This document shows, one piece after another, positions 43,553 to 52,363 of a stretch of DNA of 64,000 nt; the stretch's first letter is position 1, and each line of letters begins with the position of its first letter. The stretch spans positions 3,658,001-3,722,000 of the forward strand of contig NZ_OZ253579.1 in NCBI RefSeq assembly GCF_965263005.1, read 5' to 3'. Origin of the DNA: Rariloculus sp965263005. Lineage in GTDB: Bacteria > Pseudomonadota > Gammaproteobacteria > Steroidobacterales > Rariloculaceae. The position numbers and the translations under genes were made by a program. A model generated the notes under the pieces. The model worked only from the letters and a program-made list of their open reading frames with translations. It did not search any database and was not told where the DNA came from.

Positions 43553-44602
43553 CTAACCCGGCGTGCAGGTATACGGTTCCGGTATCTCCCCCAGGGCGCG
43601 CCAGTAACGGTCTATCGTCGCCGGCTCGCTGAAATTCTCCAGATCCGTAAACACGGCGGAGTAGTCCAGCCGGGACTGATCCTCGCTCAGGGTGATCCGC
43701 TCCACGACCTCGACAGCATCACTGAGCCCGAAGCCGAAGAAGAAGTAGTTCCAGGCGATGTCCGTCGTCTCCACCACCAGCGTGTCTCCCTCCCAGCGGC
43801 CCACGGAGTAGCCGACGGTGCTCGGTGGGCGCTCGTCCGGAAGATCGTTATCGATATAGATGGTCCGCTCGATATCGTACTCGTGCGCCAGCATCCTGAT
43901 GTTGGTGCCGTCTTCAATGAACCTGAGCGGATGCGGCGTGATCATCACCGAGGGCATGCCCTTGCCCATGCACTGCAAGTCCGGGTCGTCCAGTGGATTC
44001 CATGCGGCGCGTCTGGCCAACGCCGCCTCGTTCCAGGGCAGGTGAGCGCTGATGGCACCTTCCAATGTTGTCGTGCCGGCGTTACGGTGGGGCTGGCTCC
44101 AGAGGCGAAACATTCCGAGGTTCGCCGCCGCGGCATCCACCACTTCGTCCTCTGTGACGGCCCAGTGAGCCTGCCCGCCGGCGACGGCGGACTCGTTAAA
44201 ATACGGGTCGGCGCCGCCGTTGAGAATCACCTCCGTGCCGTCCGGGAGCAAGAAGTTGTTGGCGAGGAAGACCTGATCCCGGCGCGTTGACACCTGTCCC
44301 GCGATCCTCACCTGCTGGCCGGGCGCGAAATTGTCCCCGGATACGCCACCCCTCGAGAGTGTGTACATGGAGCCGAACGCCTGGATCTCCCAGGACGTCT
44401 GACTGCCGTCGTCGTTGCTGACATTGAGTTCAAAGACTGGATGGGGGTTCCTCCAGTTGACGCTCACCAACTCGCCTTCCATCACCTCGATGTCCAGGGA
44501 GAACTCCGCCCGTGAATGGTGCGCACCCGACACCAGGGGCATGAGAATCACGGCTGGGGCAAGGAAAATGGCCGCGGCGCGGACTGAATCCCTGGTAGTC
44601 AC
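43553..44602 (-). CDS. Fusion of DUF6152 and GxWxGDTL domains, secreted
   Basis: A 349-residue exported protein (signal ending VSG). The mature part starts AHHSRAEFSLDIEVMEGELV and VNWRNPHPVFEL, a DUF6152 domain (about 27-130). The second half is a GxWxGDTL domain with the cysteine motif QCMGKGMPSV and core GYSVGRWEGDTLVVET (about 263-278). Elsewhere in this window these two parts are separate neighbouring genes. The fusion is strong evidence that they work together. It follows the DUF6152 gene at 44912 on the same strand with a 309-base gap. Function unknown. Confidence 0.8.
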   Translation of the reverse strand: MTTRDSVRAAAIFLAPAVILMPLVSGAHHSRAEFSLDIEVMEGELVSVNWRNPHPVFELNVSNDDGSQTSWEIQAFGSMYTLSRGGVSGDNFAPGQQVRIAGQVSTRRDQVFLANNFLLPDGTEVILNGGADPYFNESAVAGGQAHWAVTEDEVVDAAAANLGMFRLWSQPHRNAGTTTLEGAISAHLPWNEAALARRAAWNPLDDPDLQCMGKGMPSVMITPHPLRFIEDGTNIRMLAHEYDIERTIYIDNDLPDERPPSTVGYSVGRWEGDTLVVETTDIAWNYFFFGFGLSDAVEVVERITLSEDQSRLDYSAVFTDLENFSEPATIDRYWRALGEIPEPYTCTPG

Positions 44603-44911
44603 TATCGTATTCTCCGTAGTTATTTGGCCTGAGCGTTCTACGTCCCACTATCCCACATATTGCACGAGTGACGCGATTTAGTCATTTTTGATCACTCGGC
44701 ATCGCCATGGGTGGTCAGTTCCCTTAGCTGCCCATCTACGCAACTGGAGAGCTTCGTCCCTGAACAGATTCACCCGATGGTGATGTTCGGGCGGGCTCAA
44801 CTCCAGGAGTTGCTTGTAGTTGAGCTCGGCCGCGTGACACGCTCGGGAGCCTGGCAGCCCACCCACATGGTATGCGTGCGTCCCCGCGAAAGTGAGAGAG
44901 GATCCAGAAAC
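44603..44911. other. Intergenic region
   Basis: About 310 bases between the fusion gene and the DUF6152 gene. Several frames are open by composition, but none has a signal peptide, a family motif or a convincing ribosome-binding site. No repeat of the palindromic family is present. Confidence 0.4.
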
Positions 44912-45376
44912 CTAATCGCGGCCTTGCAAGAACGCCTCGCCTGTCTCCTCGGTGCAACCGCCTTGCGGCATCTCGGCGCCACATCTGATAATCGGTGCCG
45001 CCAGGACGCCAAATGTCCGTCCGTCCCGGAGCGGATTCAGCGTCACCCTCATGATCGTGCCCTCGGGGAAACTTTCAACTGTAACGCCTTGCTCGGCGAT
45101 CGTTGCTGAGCGCCCCGTTTCCACCCCCCAGATGATTCGTTGACCGCTCTCATTCAACATGGGCTCGCCGGCGGGTCCGACGATCTCAAAAATTAGCTGG
45201 GCATGATTCCCACCGGGAATGAATCTGGTGAGCTTGCCTGTCAGCGTCTCGGTCCTGGATCGGTCGTACATCGCGAACGAGTGATGCGCCTCGGCGGCGC
45301 CGCTCAAAATGCTGATGGAGGCTGCGGCGGCTATTGCCACGATGGCCCAGGCTCCGGGCGATGAGATCTTGTTCAT
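44912..45376 (-). CDS. Small secreted DUF6152 protein
   Basis: A 154-residue exported protein. The signal (AIVAIAAAASISILSGAAEA) is followed by the DUF6152 start AHHSFAMYDRSRTETLTGKL and later GGNHAQLIFEIV, where most members have the NPH motif. TLNPLRDGRTFG is the usual late beta-strand region, and two cysteines near the end (IIRCGAEMPQGGC) are extra. It lies 41 bases downstream of the GxWxGDTL gene at 45418, so the two are probably one operon. Confidence 0.8.
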   Translation of the reverse strand: MNKISSPGAWAIVAIAAAASISILSGAAEAHHSFAMYDRSRTETLTGKLTRFIPGGNHAQLIFEIVGPAGEPMLNESGQRIIWGVETGRSATIAEQGVTVESFPEGTIMRVTLNPLRDGRTFGVLAAPIIRCGAEMPQGGCTEETGEAFLQGRD

Positions 45377-45417
45377 GCTGTGCTCTCTGTGCAGGTGATG
45401 TACCGTTCAGCACGCTG

Positions 45418-46560
45418 TCATTCGTCGGGACGCTCCCAGCCTTGCTCGAAGTGCTCTTCCCAGTTTTGCGCCCATGGACGTGCAAAGTAATCGATGAAGC
45501 CCTCGTCGAGAAACGTCAACTGTGTCGGCCTGCCGTCCGGGCCGTTGACGATCGTGCTTTGCACGCGACATTCGACGAAGACGTATCTGCGATCGGGTTG
45601 GTCGATGCCTGCTTCGAAATCCCATGGCGTCACGATATGCAGCGGCTCCCTGAAGGCTTCGGGGTCGTAAAACGTCGCCTCGACGATCACTCCGCTACCG
45701 TCTTGTTGAGGTCTGATCACTTCGACGACCTCAAGTGAACTGCTGAAGTCGAACAGCGAGTGCGTCAACGTCCAACCTTGTACGGTGGCCGTCCAGGCGA
45801 TGAGCGTATCGCCATCCCAGAACCCGATGGTTTCGCCGTACCATTGCGGGACTTGTTGCACGTGCGTCTGGCCGATGAGGATCTTGCGCATGAAGTTATC
45901 GGCGGTGCCGCTGACGAACTGAACCTGGTGCGGTGTCATTAGCACTTCGATGTCATCGATCCCGGGTCCGGACCACCAACGCATCAAGCCTTCGGGATAG
46001 CAAAAAGACGCCGTCCATTGAGGCGAGTTCGAGACGGCCTCGTGGTAGTTCATCTGCGTCGTGCGCTTTTGATATTCCGGTGTCAGGAGTGAAACCAACG
46101 TCGCGGTCTGCAGATTATCGCCCCAGATCCACTGCTCGCTTCTCCCGCCGCGGCTGTACCAACCGTCCCACTCGGGCAGCGTTGCGCGGCTGTGCTCGGT
46201 CGGTCCTCCTCGAGCTTCGGCTCGCGCCATCAGTGCGGCGTAGTGCGCCGCAGCGGTTTCGTAGTCATATGGACTCACGATATCGGCGACGTCGCGGTCG
46301 ACGCTGCAATCACCCCAGTCGCCGACCCTGCTGCGGTCCCACATGAAGGTAAGCTGGTTCGGCGTATTGCACCGCGTATAGCGCGGGTCCGTCCAGTACT
46401 CGCGGTCGAAATAGAAGTTCGTCGTCGTAAACAGGTCCACAGGAAGCGGCTCGACGCCGGGCGGCGGCGCCGAAGTTGATTGCGTTTGGGCATGCACCAA
46501 CGCTGTAGCGGTCAGCGTCAAGGCAAAGAGGATTATGGAGAGTAGTGTATTGCGCGCCAT
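45418..46560 (-). CDS. Secreted GxWxGDTL-family protein (copy 4, long type)
   Basis: A 380-residue exported protein (signal ending ALVHAQ). Its N-terminal half has LPVDLFTTTNFYFDREYWTD, DPRYTRCNTP and a conserved DIVSPYDYETAAAHYAAL. The second half carries the cysteine motif FCYPEGLMRWW, LMTPHQVQFVSGTADN and the core GETIGFWDGDTLIAWT, and the protein ends FARPWAQNWEEHFEQGWERP. It is closely similar over its whole length to the product at 56561-57997, forming a long subtype. Upstream of a DUF6152 gene. Function unknown. Confidence 0.75.
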   Translation of the reverse strand: MARNTLLSIILFALTLTATALVHAQTQSTSAPPPGVEPLPVDLFTTTNFYFDREYWTDPRYTRCNTPNQLTFMWDRSRVGDWGDCSVDRDVADIVSPYDYETAAAHYAALMARAEARGGPTEHSRATLPEWDGWYSRGGRSEQWIWGDNLQTATLVSLLTPEYQKRTTQMNYHEAVSNSPQWTASFCYPEGLMRWWSGPGIDDIEVLMTPHQVQFVSGTADNFMRKILIGQTHVQQVPQWYGETIGFWDGDTLIAWTATVQGWTLTHSLFDFSSSLEVVEVIRPQQDGSGVIVEATFYDPEAFREPLHIVTPWDFEAGIDQPDRRYVFVECRVQSTIVNGPDGRPTQLTFLDEGFIDYFARPWAQNWEEHFEQGWERPDE

Positions 46561-46911
46561 TTTGCAGTTGCCCTTTCAGCTTGGGTTCGACGCAAAAAAA
46601 ACAGCAGGCTCATCCTGCATCCCACGCTCTTTGATCGCAAACACTACACTACGGGAAGCCTCGTTTTCAGGCAAGCTGGCGGCCGATCCCACGGATTTCT
46701 GGAAGTGAGAGTAATTGCACTGCCGCGGCGCTTGCGATGGACGTGAACGGGTGCTGGCGTCATGCTTGATGCGAAAGCCGCAGGCTACGTCCGGCTGCGT
46801 CGTTATTGACAGTTGGTACGACGAATCCATGTTTGTTGAAGTATCCAGCCAAAAACCGGCTGATCGATTCGAGTTTTCACGGTGGAGCGACGCGATTCGG
46901 GGAGGATGGCA
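46561..46911. other. Intergenic region between divergent genes
   Basis: About 350 bases separating a minus-strand secreted-protein gene from the plus-strand MetE-like gene, so promoters for both must lie here. I do not see boxes good enough to name, and no coding frame is convincing. Confidence 0.4.
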
Positions 46912-47928
46912 ATGGCAGTGCGGACAACAGTCATCGGGTCCTGGTGGCTACATCCCGAGCACAGTCCCGATCTTCGCAACTATCACTCAGGGGAACTTTC
47001 AGCCAGGGAGAGCGAAGCGGTCCTGAGCCGTGCGGCCGCCGCGGCGATCCAGGAACAGCGAGACCTCGGTCTCGACGAGTGGACCGGCGGCGAGTACCAG
47101 ACCGACGACTTCATTACGCACATGCATCGCCTTCTCACGGGGCTCAAGATCACCAAACAGGGCGAGCCGCAGCCGTTCGACTACGACGATATGACCACAG
47201 CGACGGTCGTCGGCGAGATTACGGCACCCGACGGCTTGGGGTGCCTCCGGGCCTATCGGCGGGAAAGCAAGCTCCCCGGCGGCGTCAACAAGGCCGCCGT
47301 CGTTTCGCCCTACGAGGTGGTCGCCGCCGCGCGCGGCGAGTCCGATGCTATTAGTGCACAGATTCAAGCGTTGACCGGAATCGTCAATAAGGAACTTCGC
47401 GGCCTGGCGGACGAGGGATGCGCCAACGTCCAGCTCGACGCGCCAATATTCGGGGGGTCAGTCAACGAAGGCATCATGACGGCGGCGCAGGCGGCCGAGT
47501 TGATAGCGCCGTGCTTCGAAGGAGTCAACGCGACGAAGTCCCTGCATTTCTGCAACGGTAATCTGCGTGGCCGCCCGATCGCCGGCGTCCTTCGCTGCGC
47601 GCCGTGGGTGGAGATCCTCAAGCACCTCGACGGCGTCATCGACATCGCCGCGTTCGAGGTCAAGTACTTCAGCCAGTTTCACGAACGCGACGCTTTCAAG
47701 GACATGCCCAAGAGCATGCAATTGGCCGCGGGTATCGTAGACGAGGGCAGCTATTGGGTCGAACCGGTCAAGAAAATTCGCGAGCGGATTGCCGATTGGG
47801 CGCGCGTCGTTGGCGAAGATCGACTCTGGGTGTCGCCATCCTGCGGATTCGGGCGCCACCCTTCCCGTGATATTCCGGTCTTGCGGGAAAAGGTCCAAAA
47901 CATGGTCGAAGCCGCCGCCACGTTTTGA
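46912..47928 (+). CDS. Stand-alone MetE C-terminal-like methyltransferase
   Basis: A 338-residue protein like the C-terminal (catalytic) half of cobalamin-independent methionine synthase. The zinc ligands are recognisable as HFC in SLHFCNGN and a cysteine in WVSPSCGFGRHP. Other conserved parts are TTVIGSWWLHP, VQLDAPIFGGSVNEG and AFEVKYFSQ. Full MetE has about 750 residues, so this is the short form that takes methyl groups from donors other than polyglutamyl folate. The start is ATG 46912 behind GGGGAGG. No methionine genes are adjacent; the methyl donor and acceptor are unknown. Confidence 0.88.
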   Translation: MAVRTTVIGSWWLHPEHSPDLRNYHSGELSARESEAVLSRAAAAAIQEQRDLGLDEWTGGEYQTDDFITHMHRLLTGLKITKQGEPQPFDYDDMTTATVVGEITAPDGLGCLRAYRRESKLPGGVNKAAVVSPYEVVAAARGESDAISAQIQALTGIVNKELRGLADEGCANVQLDAPIFGGSVNEGIMTAAQAAELIAPCFEGVNATKSLHFCNGNLRGRPIAGVLRCAPWVEILKHLDGVIDIAAFEVKYFSQFHERDAFKDMPKSMQLAAGIVDEGSYWVEPVKKIRERIADWARVVGEDRLWVSPSCGFGRHPSRDIPVLREKVQNMVEAAATF

Positions 47929-48122
47929 CAACACAACCCTGGCCAACGGTGAGCGCTACCGAAACACCGAGAAGAGCGCGTCGTCCGTTTCGGCACGTCC
48001 TGATCCAGGGAAAGACGCGTGCGCGTGCTGACCCTCCCGCGCCTCGCTCCGGAACCTTCGGCTCACGACGTTCATCGTTTGGAGCGGATTCCGGAAAACC
48101 GACTCCCTCACGGGGCGGGCGG

Positions 48123-48718
48123 TCAGTTCAACGGAATGCGGATCACTATGCCGCCCATGGTTTCGCCTAACTCGAAGTCGTCGCGCGGGCTGTCCGCGTG
48201 GGTATTGTTGCAGTTGATGCACGCCGGCGCGATCGCCACATCGGCATAGATCGCCGTGAAGCAGTCCACGCCCCCGAGCGTTTCCGTTCCGTAGAAGGGC
48301 GTTGATTGATCCGCGGCGACGCTGTCCAAGCCTTCGGTCTCCATCGCCGTCCTGGGGGCGTTACTCGAGTTGATGGGCCAAGTGGACAAGAGCGCGTAGC
48401 TGAATACGTCGGTCATTTCCGAAGCCAGTTCCGCTCCCATGCGGAACATCTGCGCAGGCAGGGACAAGGCCCGGTCATCCTCCCAATGTTCGCTCGCAAG
48501 AATGACCTGCTCCTCGTCCTGAAGGCGGTTGACGACCCGCTCGGAATACACCGTACGGTCGGCTTCGATGACGGCGTGCAAGGCGTCGGCCATCACCCGC
48601 GGGGCGATCCCGCCCGAAGCACCAACTTCATCGGGTGCGGAGCCGCCACAGCCGGTGAGCGCGCTCGTCAGAATGGCGGATACGAACAGCCAGGCACAGC
48701 TTTTTTCGCACGATTCAT
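48123..48718 (-). CDS. DUF3365-like lipoprotein with N-terminal frameshift and altered haem motif
   Basis: From 48596 downwards the frame encodes a DUF3365 (Tll0287-like) protein: ADRTVYSERVVNRLQDEEQV and ACINCNNTHADSPRDDFELG. In relatives the motif is CxxCH; here it is CINCN, so the haem-ligating His is replaced. The best start (ATG 48718, AGGGAG 7 bases before) opens a different frame. One extra A in the A6 run at 48701-48706 would join it into MNRAKKSCAWLFVSAIL and a lipobox LTGC. The gene is therefore a decaying pseudogene, a phase-variable gene or a sequencing error. An internal start at 48596 would give a cytosolic product, which is unlikely. Confidence 0.7.
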
Positions 48719-48924
48719 GACGATCTCCCTCTCTGTATTCGTTCTATCGCACTCCGTTCGCGAACGCGCCATGTCGACGCTCGGACCTGTGTCGTCACTC
48801 GCCTCGGCCGCAACAGGATCACCATCGAATGACGCCCCGAATCCGATAGCGCGAACAAGACGCAACAATGATCTGCTATCGTACCTGGTCAGTTGGTTCA
48901 CGCGGTCCGCCATTCGTAGCTGCC

Positions 48925-50175
48925 ATGAGTGTTTTTGAAATCGGAGCCTTTCTGATCGGGCTTGCCGCGCTGTTCGGCTACATCAACTATCGGTTTCTTC
49001 GAGTACCCCACACCATCGGCCTGGTCCTCATCGCGCTCGCCGCGTCATCGGTGCTGCTCCTCGTCGAAGCCGTGTTTCCCGCGGCGGACGTGGATTCCTT
49101 GATCACGGGCGTTTTGGAACGGATCGACTTTCACGAAACGCTGATGCACGGCATGCTCAGTTTCCTGTTGTTCGCCGGCGCGCTGCACGTGGACTTCTCC
49201 GCGCTTCGACGCCGATATCGCACGATCGGCCTGCTGGCAACCCTCGGAACGCTGGTCTCGACCCTGCTCATTGCCGGCGGCACGTGGATTTTGGCCGGCG
49301 TCGCAGGTCACCCGATCCCCTTCATTTGGGCATTGGTATTCGGCGCGCTGATCAGTCCCACGGACCCGGTGGCAGTGCTTGGAATTTTTGAAAGGGTCCG
49401 AGTGCCGCCCACGCTGAAGGCGACGCTTGCCGGCGAATCGCTTTTCAACGACGGCATGGGCGTCGTGGTATTTACAGTTGTCCTCGGGATTGCCGTGCAG
49501 GGCAGCGACCCCGGGCTGTTGCGCATTGGCGAACTCTTTGTTGTCGAGGTTCTGGGCGGGTTGGTACTGGGCTTGATCGGCGGTTTCATCGGCTATCGCG
49601 CCCTCTTGAGAATCAACGATCCGAATCTGGCGGTTCTGGTCACCCTGGCGATCGTCATGGTGGGGTACGCGGTGGCGATTCGACTGGATGTGAGCGGCCC
49701 CATCGCGATGGTCGTTGCCGGTCTATTCGTGGGCAACGAGGGCATGAACTACGCGGTGAGCGAAGGTTCCGGGGACTACCTGAAAGAGTTCTGGTCGCTG
49801 CTCGACAACATCCTGAATTCTGTATTGTTTTTGCTGATTGGACTGGAAGTTCTGATCATCGCGCGAACCGGGTTCACCTTCTGGGTCGGTTTCATCGTGA
49901 TCCCTGTCACCGTAGCCAGCCGCTGGCTTAGCGTTGTGCTCGGGACAACACTGTTGCGTCGCTGGGAAATATTCGGCAACGCCGCGGTCACCGTACTGAC
50001 GTGGGGTGGTTTGCGCGGCGGCATCGCCGTGGCCCTGGCGCTGTCGCTGCCAGCGAATGAATATCGGCCGTTTATCCTCAGCATCACCTACGTTGTGGTG
50101 CTGTTCTCCATCATCGTTCAGGGACTGACGGTGACGCGCGTTGTCGAGCGGGTCATGCCGCCCGATCCACGCTAG
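48925..50175 (+). CDS. CPA1-type sodium/proton antiporter (NhaP-like)
   Basis: A 416-residue inner-membrane protein with about twelve transmembrane segments, exchanging protons for Na+ or K+. Family signatures are FGALISPTDPVAVLGIFER, ESLFNDGMGVVVF with the transport-site Asp, and LTWGGLRGGIAVALALSLP near the end. It lacks the long cytosolic tail of some CPA1 proteins. ATG 48925 gives a start directly before the first helix. Divergent from the DUF3365 gene. Its TAG stop (50173-50175) is the first three bases of palindromic repeat E. Confidence 0.93.
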   Translation: MSVFEIGAFLIGLAALFGYINYRFLRVPHTIGLVLIALAASSVLLLVEAVFPAADVDSLITGVLERIDFHETLMHGMLSFLLFAGALHVDFSALRRRYRTIGLLATLGTLVSTLLIAGGTWILAGVAGHPIPFIWALVFGALISPTDPVAVLGIFERVRVPPTLKATLAGESLFNDGMGVVVFTVVLGIAVQGSDPGLLRIGELFVVEVLGGLVLGLIGGFIGYRALLRINDPNLAVLVTLAIVMVGYAVAIRLDVSGPIAMVVAGLFVGNEGMNYAVSEGSGDYLKEFWSLLDNILNSVLFLLIGLEVLIIARTGFTFWVGFIVIPVTVASRWLSVVLGTTLLRRWEIFGNAAVTVLTWGGLRGGIAVALALSLPANEYRPFILSITYVVVLFSIIVQGLTVTRVVERVMPPDPR

Positions 50176-50336
50176 CAGCCCGTGGCGAAAGTCCCGCGTC
50201 GCACCGAGACCGGCGAGGCGCCCGGCCGGCAAGGCGCGAGGAGGGAGAATATCGGGAATATTCGACCGACGAGCAACGCAGACGGCCGGGATGCATCGCC
50301 GGTCGAATGCAGCGGGACTTTCGCCACGGGCTGCTA
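50173..50336. repeat. Long copy (E) of the TAG-ended palindromic repeat
   Basis: A 164-base element with near-perfect inverted ends: TAGCAGCCCGTGGCGAAAGT and ACTTTCGCCACGGGCTGCTA. Its core is the reverse complement of copies A and B (GGCGCGAGGAGGGAGAATAT; CGACCGACGAGCAACGCA). The left TAG is the antiporter stop codon. Both ends are intact, so it is the best reference copy. Confidence 0.93.
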
Positions 50337-50429
50337 GACATCATGGATTGACCTGCCCTGGCCTCAAACGACGTGGGTTACGTTTGGGGTCGCAACCCAT
50401 GCACAGTGCCACATTGAGGAGGGCAGACC

Positions 50430-50590
50430 ACGCGGGCGTATAGCGCTTACGTGGGATTGGACGTTCACGAGGACACCATCGCGCTGGCGGTCGCGGTGGC
50501 CGCAGCGGGTCGGCACGAGCCGGTGTGTCGGGGCGAGACTTGTCATCGGCGCGGTTCGCAGCTGCGGCTGACCGGTCGGTTGAGACGGCA
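50430..50590 (+). pseudogene. IS110-family transposase N-terminal remnant
   Basis: The frame reads AYSAYVGLDVHEDTIALAVA and AAAGRHEPVCRGE, the opening of IS110-type DEDD transposases (first Asp in GLDVHKDT). No start codon is left, and homology fades after about 40 residues, before the glutamate decarboxylase gene on the other strand. It lies between repeat E and that gene. It is a small relic; no IS ends were found. Confidence 0.7.
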
Positions 50591-50591
50591 C

Positions 50592-52148
50592 TCAGCAGTG
50601 ATTGGCAAATCGGCGCTGGTCCTTGTGCCGAAGCTGTTGCGTGTCGAATGCCAATGGGCCGCTCGCGGCAATCGAATCGAGAAATTCAAGGGCCATCCGA
50701 ATCGACTCCAGGAGATGTTCCGCCATGCCGCGCGTGAGGTTGCTTTTCAGAACGATGCGGAACATGGACGCCTCGGCGTCCGCATCCCGGAATAGAGCCA
50801 GTTTCTCATGCGACAGGGGATGGTCGAACTGCATTCGATAGCTGCCGACGTACCAGTGATGCTGAGACAACGCGTGCTGCAAGTCGATATCGTCGTAGCC
50901 CAATCCGCACGCCGGATTCAACATGGCCGTCACCACCGGCAGGCAGCCCTCGTCACCGTGATCAAGCATCACGAACCGCGGACTGCCTGCATGGGTCATC
51001 GCCCGGAGGCCATCGCGCAGGAATCGGGCATTCGTCATCATGTTGTCGCAGGACTGGCGATAGCCGGACATGCCGTAGTGCAGCAGTTTGTAGTATTGAG
51101 CGTAAACACCCGTAGCGGGCCTCGAGAAGTTCAGCGTATAGGACTCCGCCTTACCTCCGAGGTATGTCACGGATATGGCGACGTGGTCGCTCAGGTCGTC
51201 GCGATGCCGCCAGACGATCCAGCCCGTACCGCAGATTGACCCGCCATACTTGTGGCCGCTTGACGAAATGGACAGCACGTTGCCGACACGGAAATCCCAG
51301 GGCGGGATGTCGTCCTGGAAAGGCGCGATGAATCCGCCGGAAGCCGCATCGACATGGATGCCAACCTGATAGCCTTGTTCGGTATTGACCCGATCGACGA
51401 CGTTGCTCACGGCCTCCACCGAATCGTAGTGCCCGCCGTAGTGATTGCCCATGATGCAGACCACGCCCATGGTGCGCTCGTCGATGGCCTCCGCAACCAT
51501 CTGCGGATCCAACGTGAAGGTTCTAACCGACGGCTGGATGAGCCTCGGTTCAACATCCATGTACTTGAACAACTTCTCCCACGCCGCCTGAAAACAGGTG
51601 GAAATGACGAGGTTCGGACGCTCGTTCATGATCTGCTCCACCGTCGTTCCCTGGCGCCTCGCGTACCAGTTACGCCAGCGGAACTTCAACGCCAGCCCGG
51701 CAAGCAGGCAGGCCTCGGTGGAGCCGACCGTACCGGCGCCGGGAAAAACGCCATAGTTATCGAAATCGGAGCCCTTGGGACAATGCCAGAGGTTGGCGAT
51801 CATGTTGACGGTGGTGTCGTGGATCTTGTACGACTGCGGATAGACCGTCTGATCGGCAAGGTTTACCTTCAGACCCAATAGCGCGATGGCTTCTTCCTCT
51901 TGTTCGAGGGAAACGTTCACGTAGGAGGAGGTATTGAGCCGGTGGTCAAAATCGAGCGCATGAGCGTTTTCCACCATCAGTTTGACGGCTTCCCCGTCCA
52001 ATCCGTTGTCGGGAATGTGCCGCACGTTGAACCAGTCCCGCTTGACCAGGGGTGAATCGTAGTATCCACGGCTACGGTCATTGACCTGTTCGAGCTGTGC
52101 GCGAAGCTCTTCCACTTGTTGCCGCAAATGGGCGATTTCATCCGCCAT
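50592..52148 (-). CDS. PLP-dependent glutamate decarboxylase-like protein
   Basis: A 518-residue group II PLP decarboxylase related to GadA/B. It contains FPGAGTVGSTEACLLAGLAL, HVDAASGGFIAPF and the PLP lysine in SISSSGHKYGG, as in glutamate decarboxylases. The N terminus is a predicted coiled coil (EIAHLRQQVEELRAQLEQ) rather than the E. coli GadB acid-sensing helix, and the protein is about 50 residues longer than GadB (466). No gadC antiporter is adjacent; the nearest transporter is the CPA1 antiporter upstream. Glutamate is the likely substrate, but another amino acid is possible. Confidence 0.88.
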   Translation of the reverse strand: MADEIAHLRQQVEELRAQLEQVNDRSRGYYDSPLVKRDWFNVRHIPDNGLDGEAVKLMVENAHALDFDHRLNTSSYVNVSLEQEEEAIALLGLKVNLADQTVYPQSYKIHDTTVNMIANLWHCPKGSDFDNYGVFPGAGTVGSTEACLLAGLALKFRWRNWYARRQGTTVEQIMNERPNLVISTCFQAAWEKLFKYMDVEPRLIQPSVRTFTLDPQMVAEAIDERTMGVVCIMGNHYGGHYDSVEAVSNVVDRVNTEQGYQVGIHVDAASGGFIAPFQDDIPPWDFRVGNVLSISSSGHKYGGSICGTGWIVWRHRDDLSDHVAISVTYLGGKAESYTLNFSRPATGVYAQYYKLLHYGMSGYRQSCDNMMTNARFLRDGLRAMTHAGSPRFVMLDHGDEGCLPVVTAMLNPACGLGYDDIDLQHALSQHHWYVGSYRMQFDHPLSHEKLALFRDADAEASMFRIVLKSNLTRGMAEHLLESIRMALEFLDSIAASGPLAFDTQQLRHKDQRRFANHC

Positions 52149-52363
52149 CGGCGCTCTCCTCGTTACTTTTCGCGAATGGTCTGCTGAGGGTCTACCCAGA
52201 AACTGTTCCAGAATTCGGGAAGCAGGTCACACGTTTGGTGCGCCCGAAGGCCCCTTCATCGCGGCCTCCGGAGCGCCCCTCACGGCATAGCTGATAATTG
52301 GTCGGCCGCCGGCGTGCATATTTGTATATTCTACTTCCAGCCGGTGCGGCGGGGAGAAAGACA

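Noticed and set aside
48690..48718. Programmed -1 frameshifting at AAAAAAG in the DUF3365 gene.
   Set aside because: The run is not in the phase needed for the classical slippery heptamer (codons are AAA AAA G), and no downstream hairpin is evident. An indel is the simpler explanation.
50141..50443. Short frames crossing the palindromic repeats that share residues such as SSPWRKSRVAPR.
   Set aside because: They are translations of the repeat itself and recur wherever a copy lies; none has a start signal.
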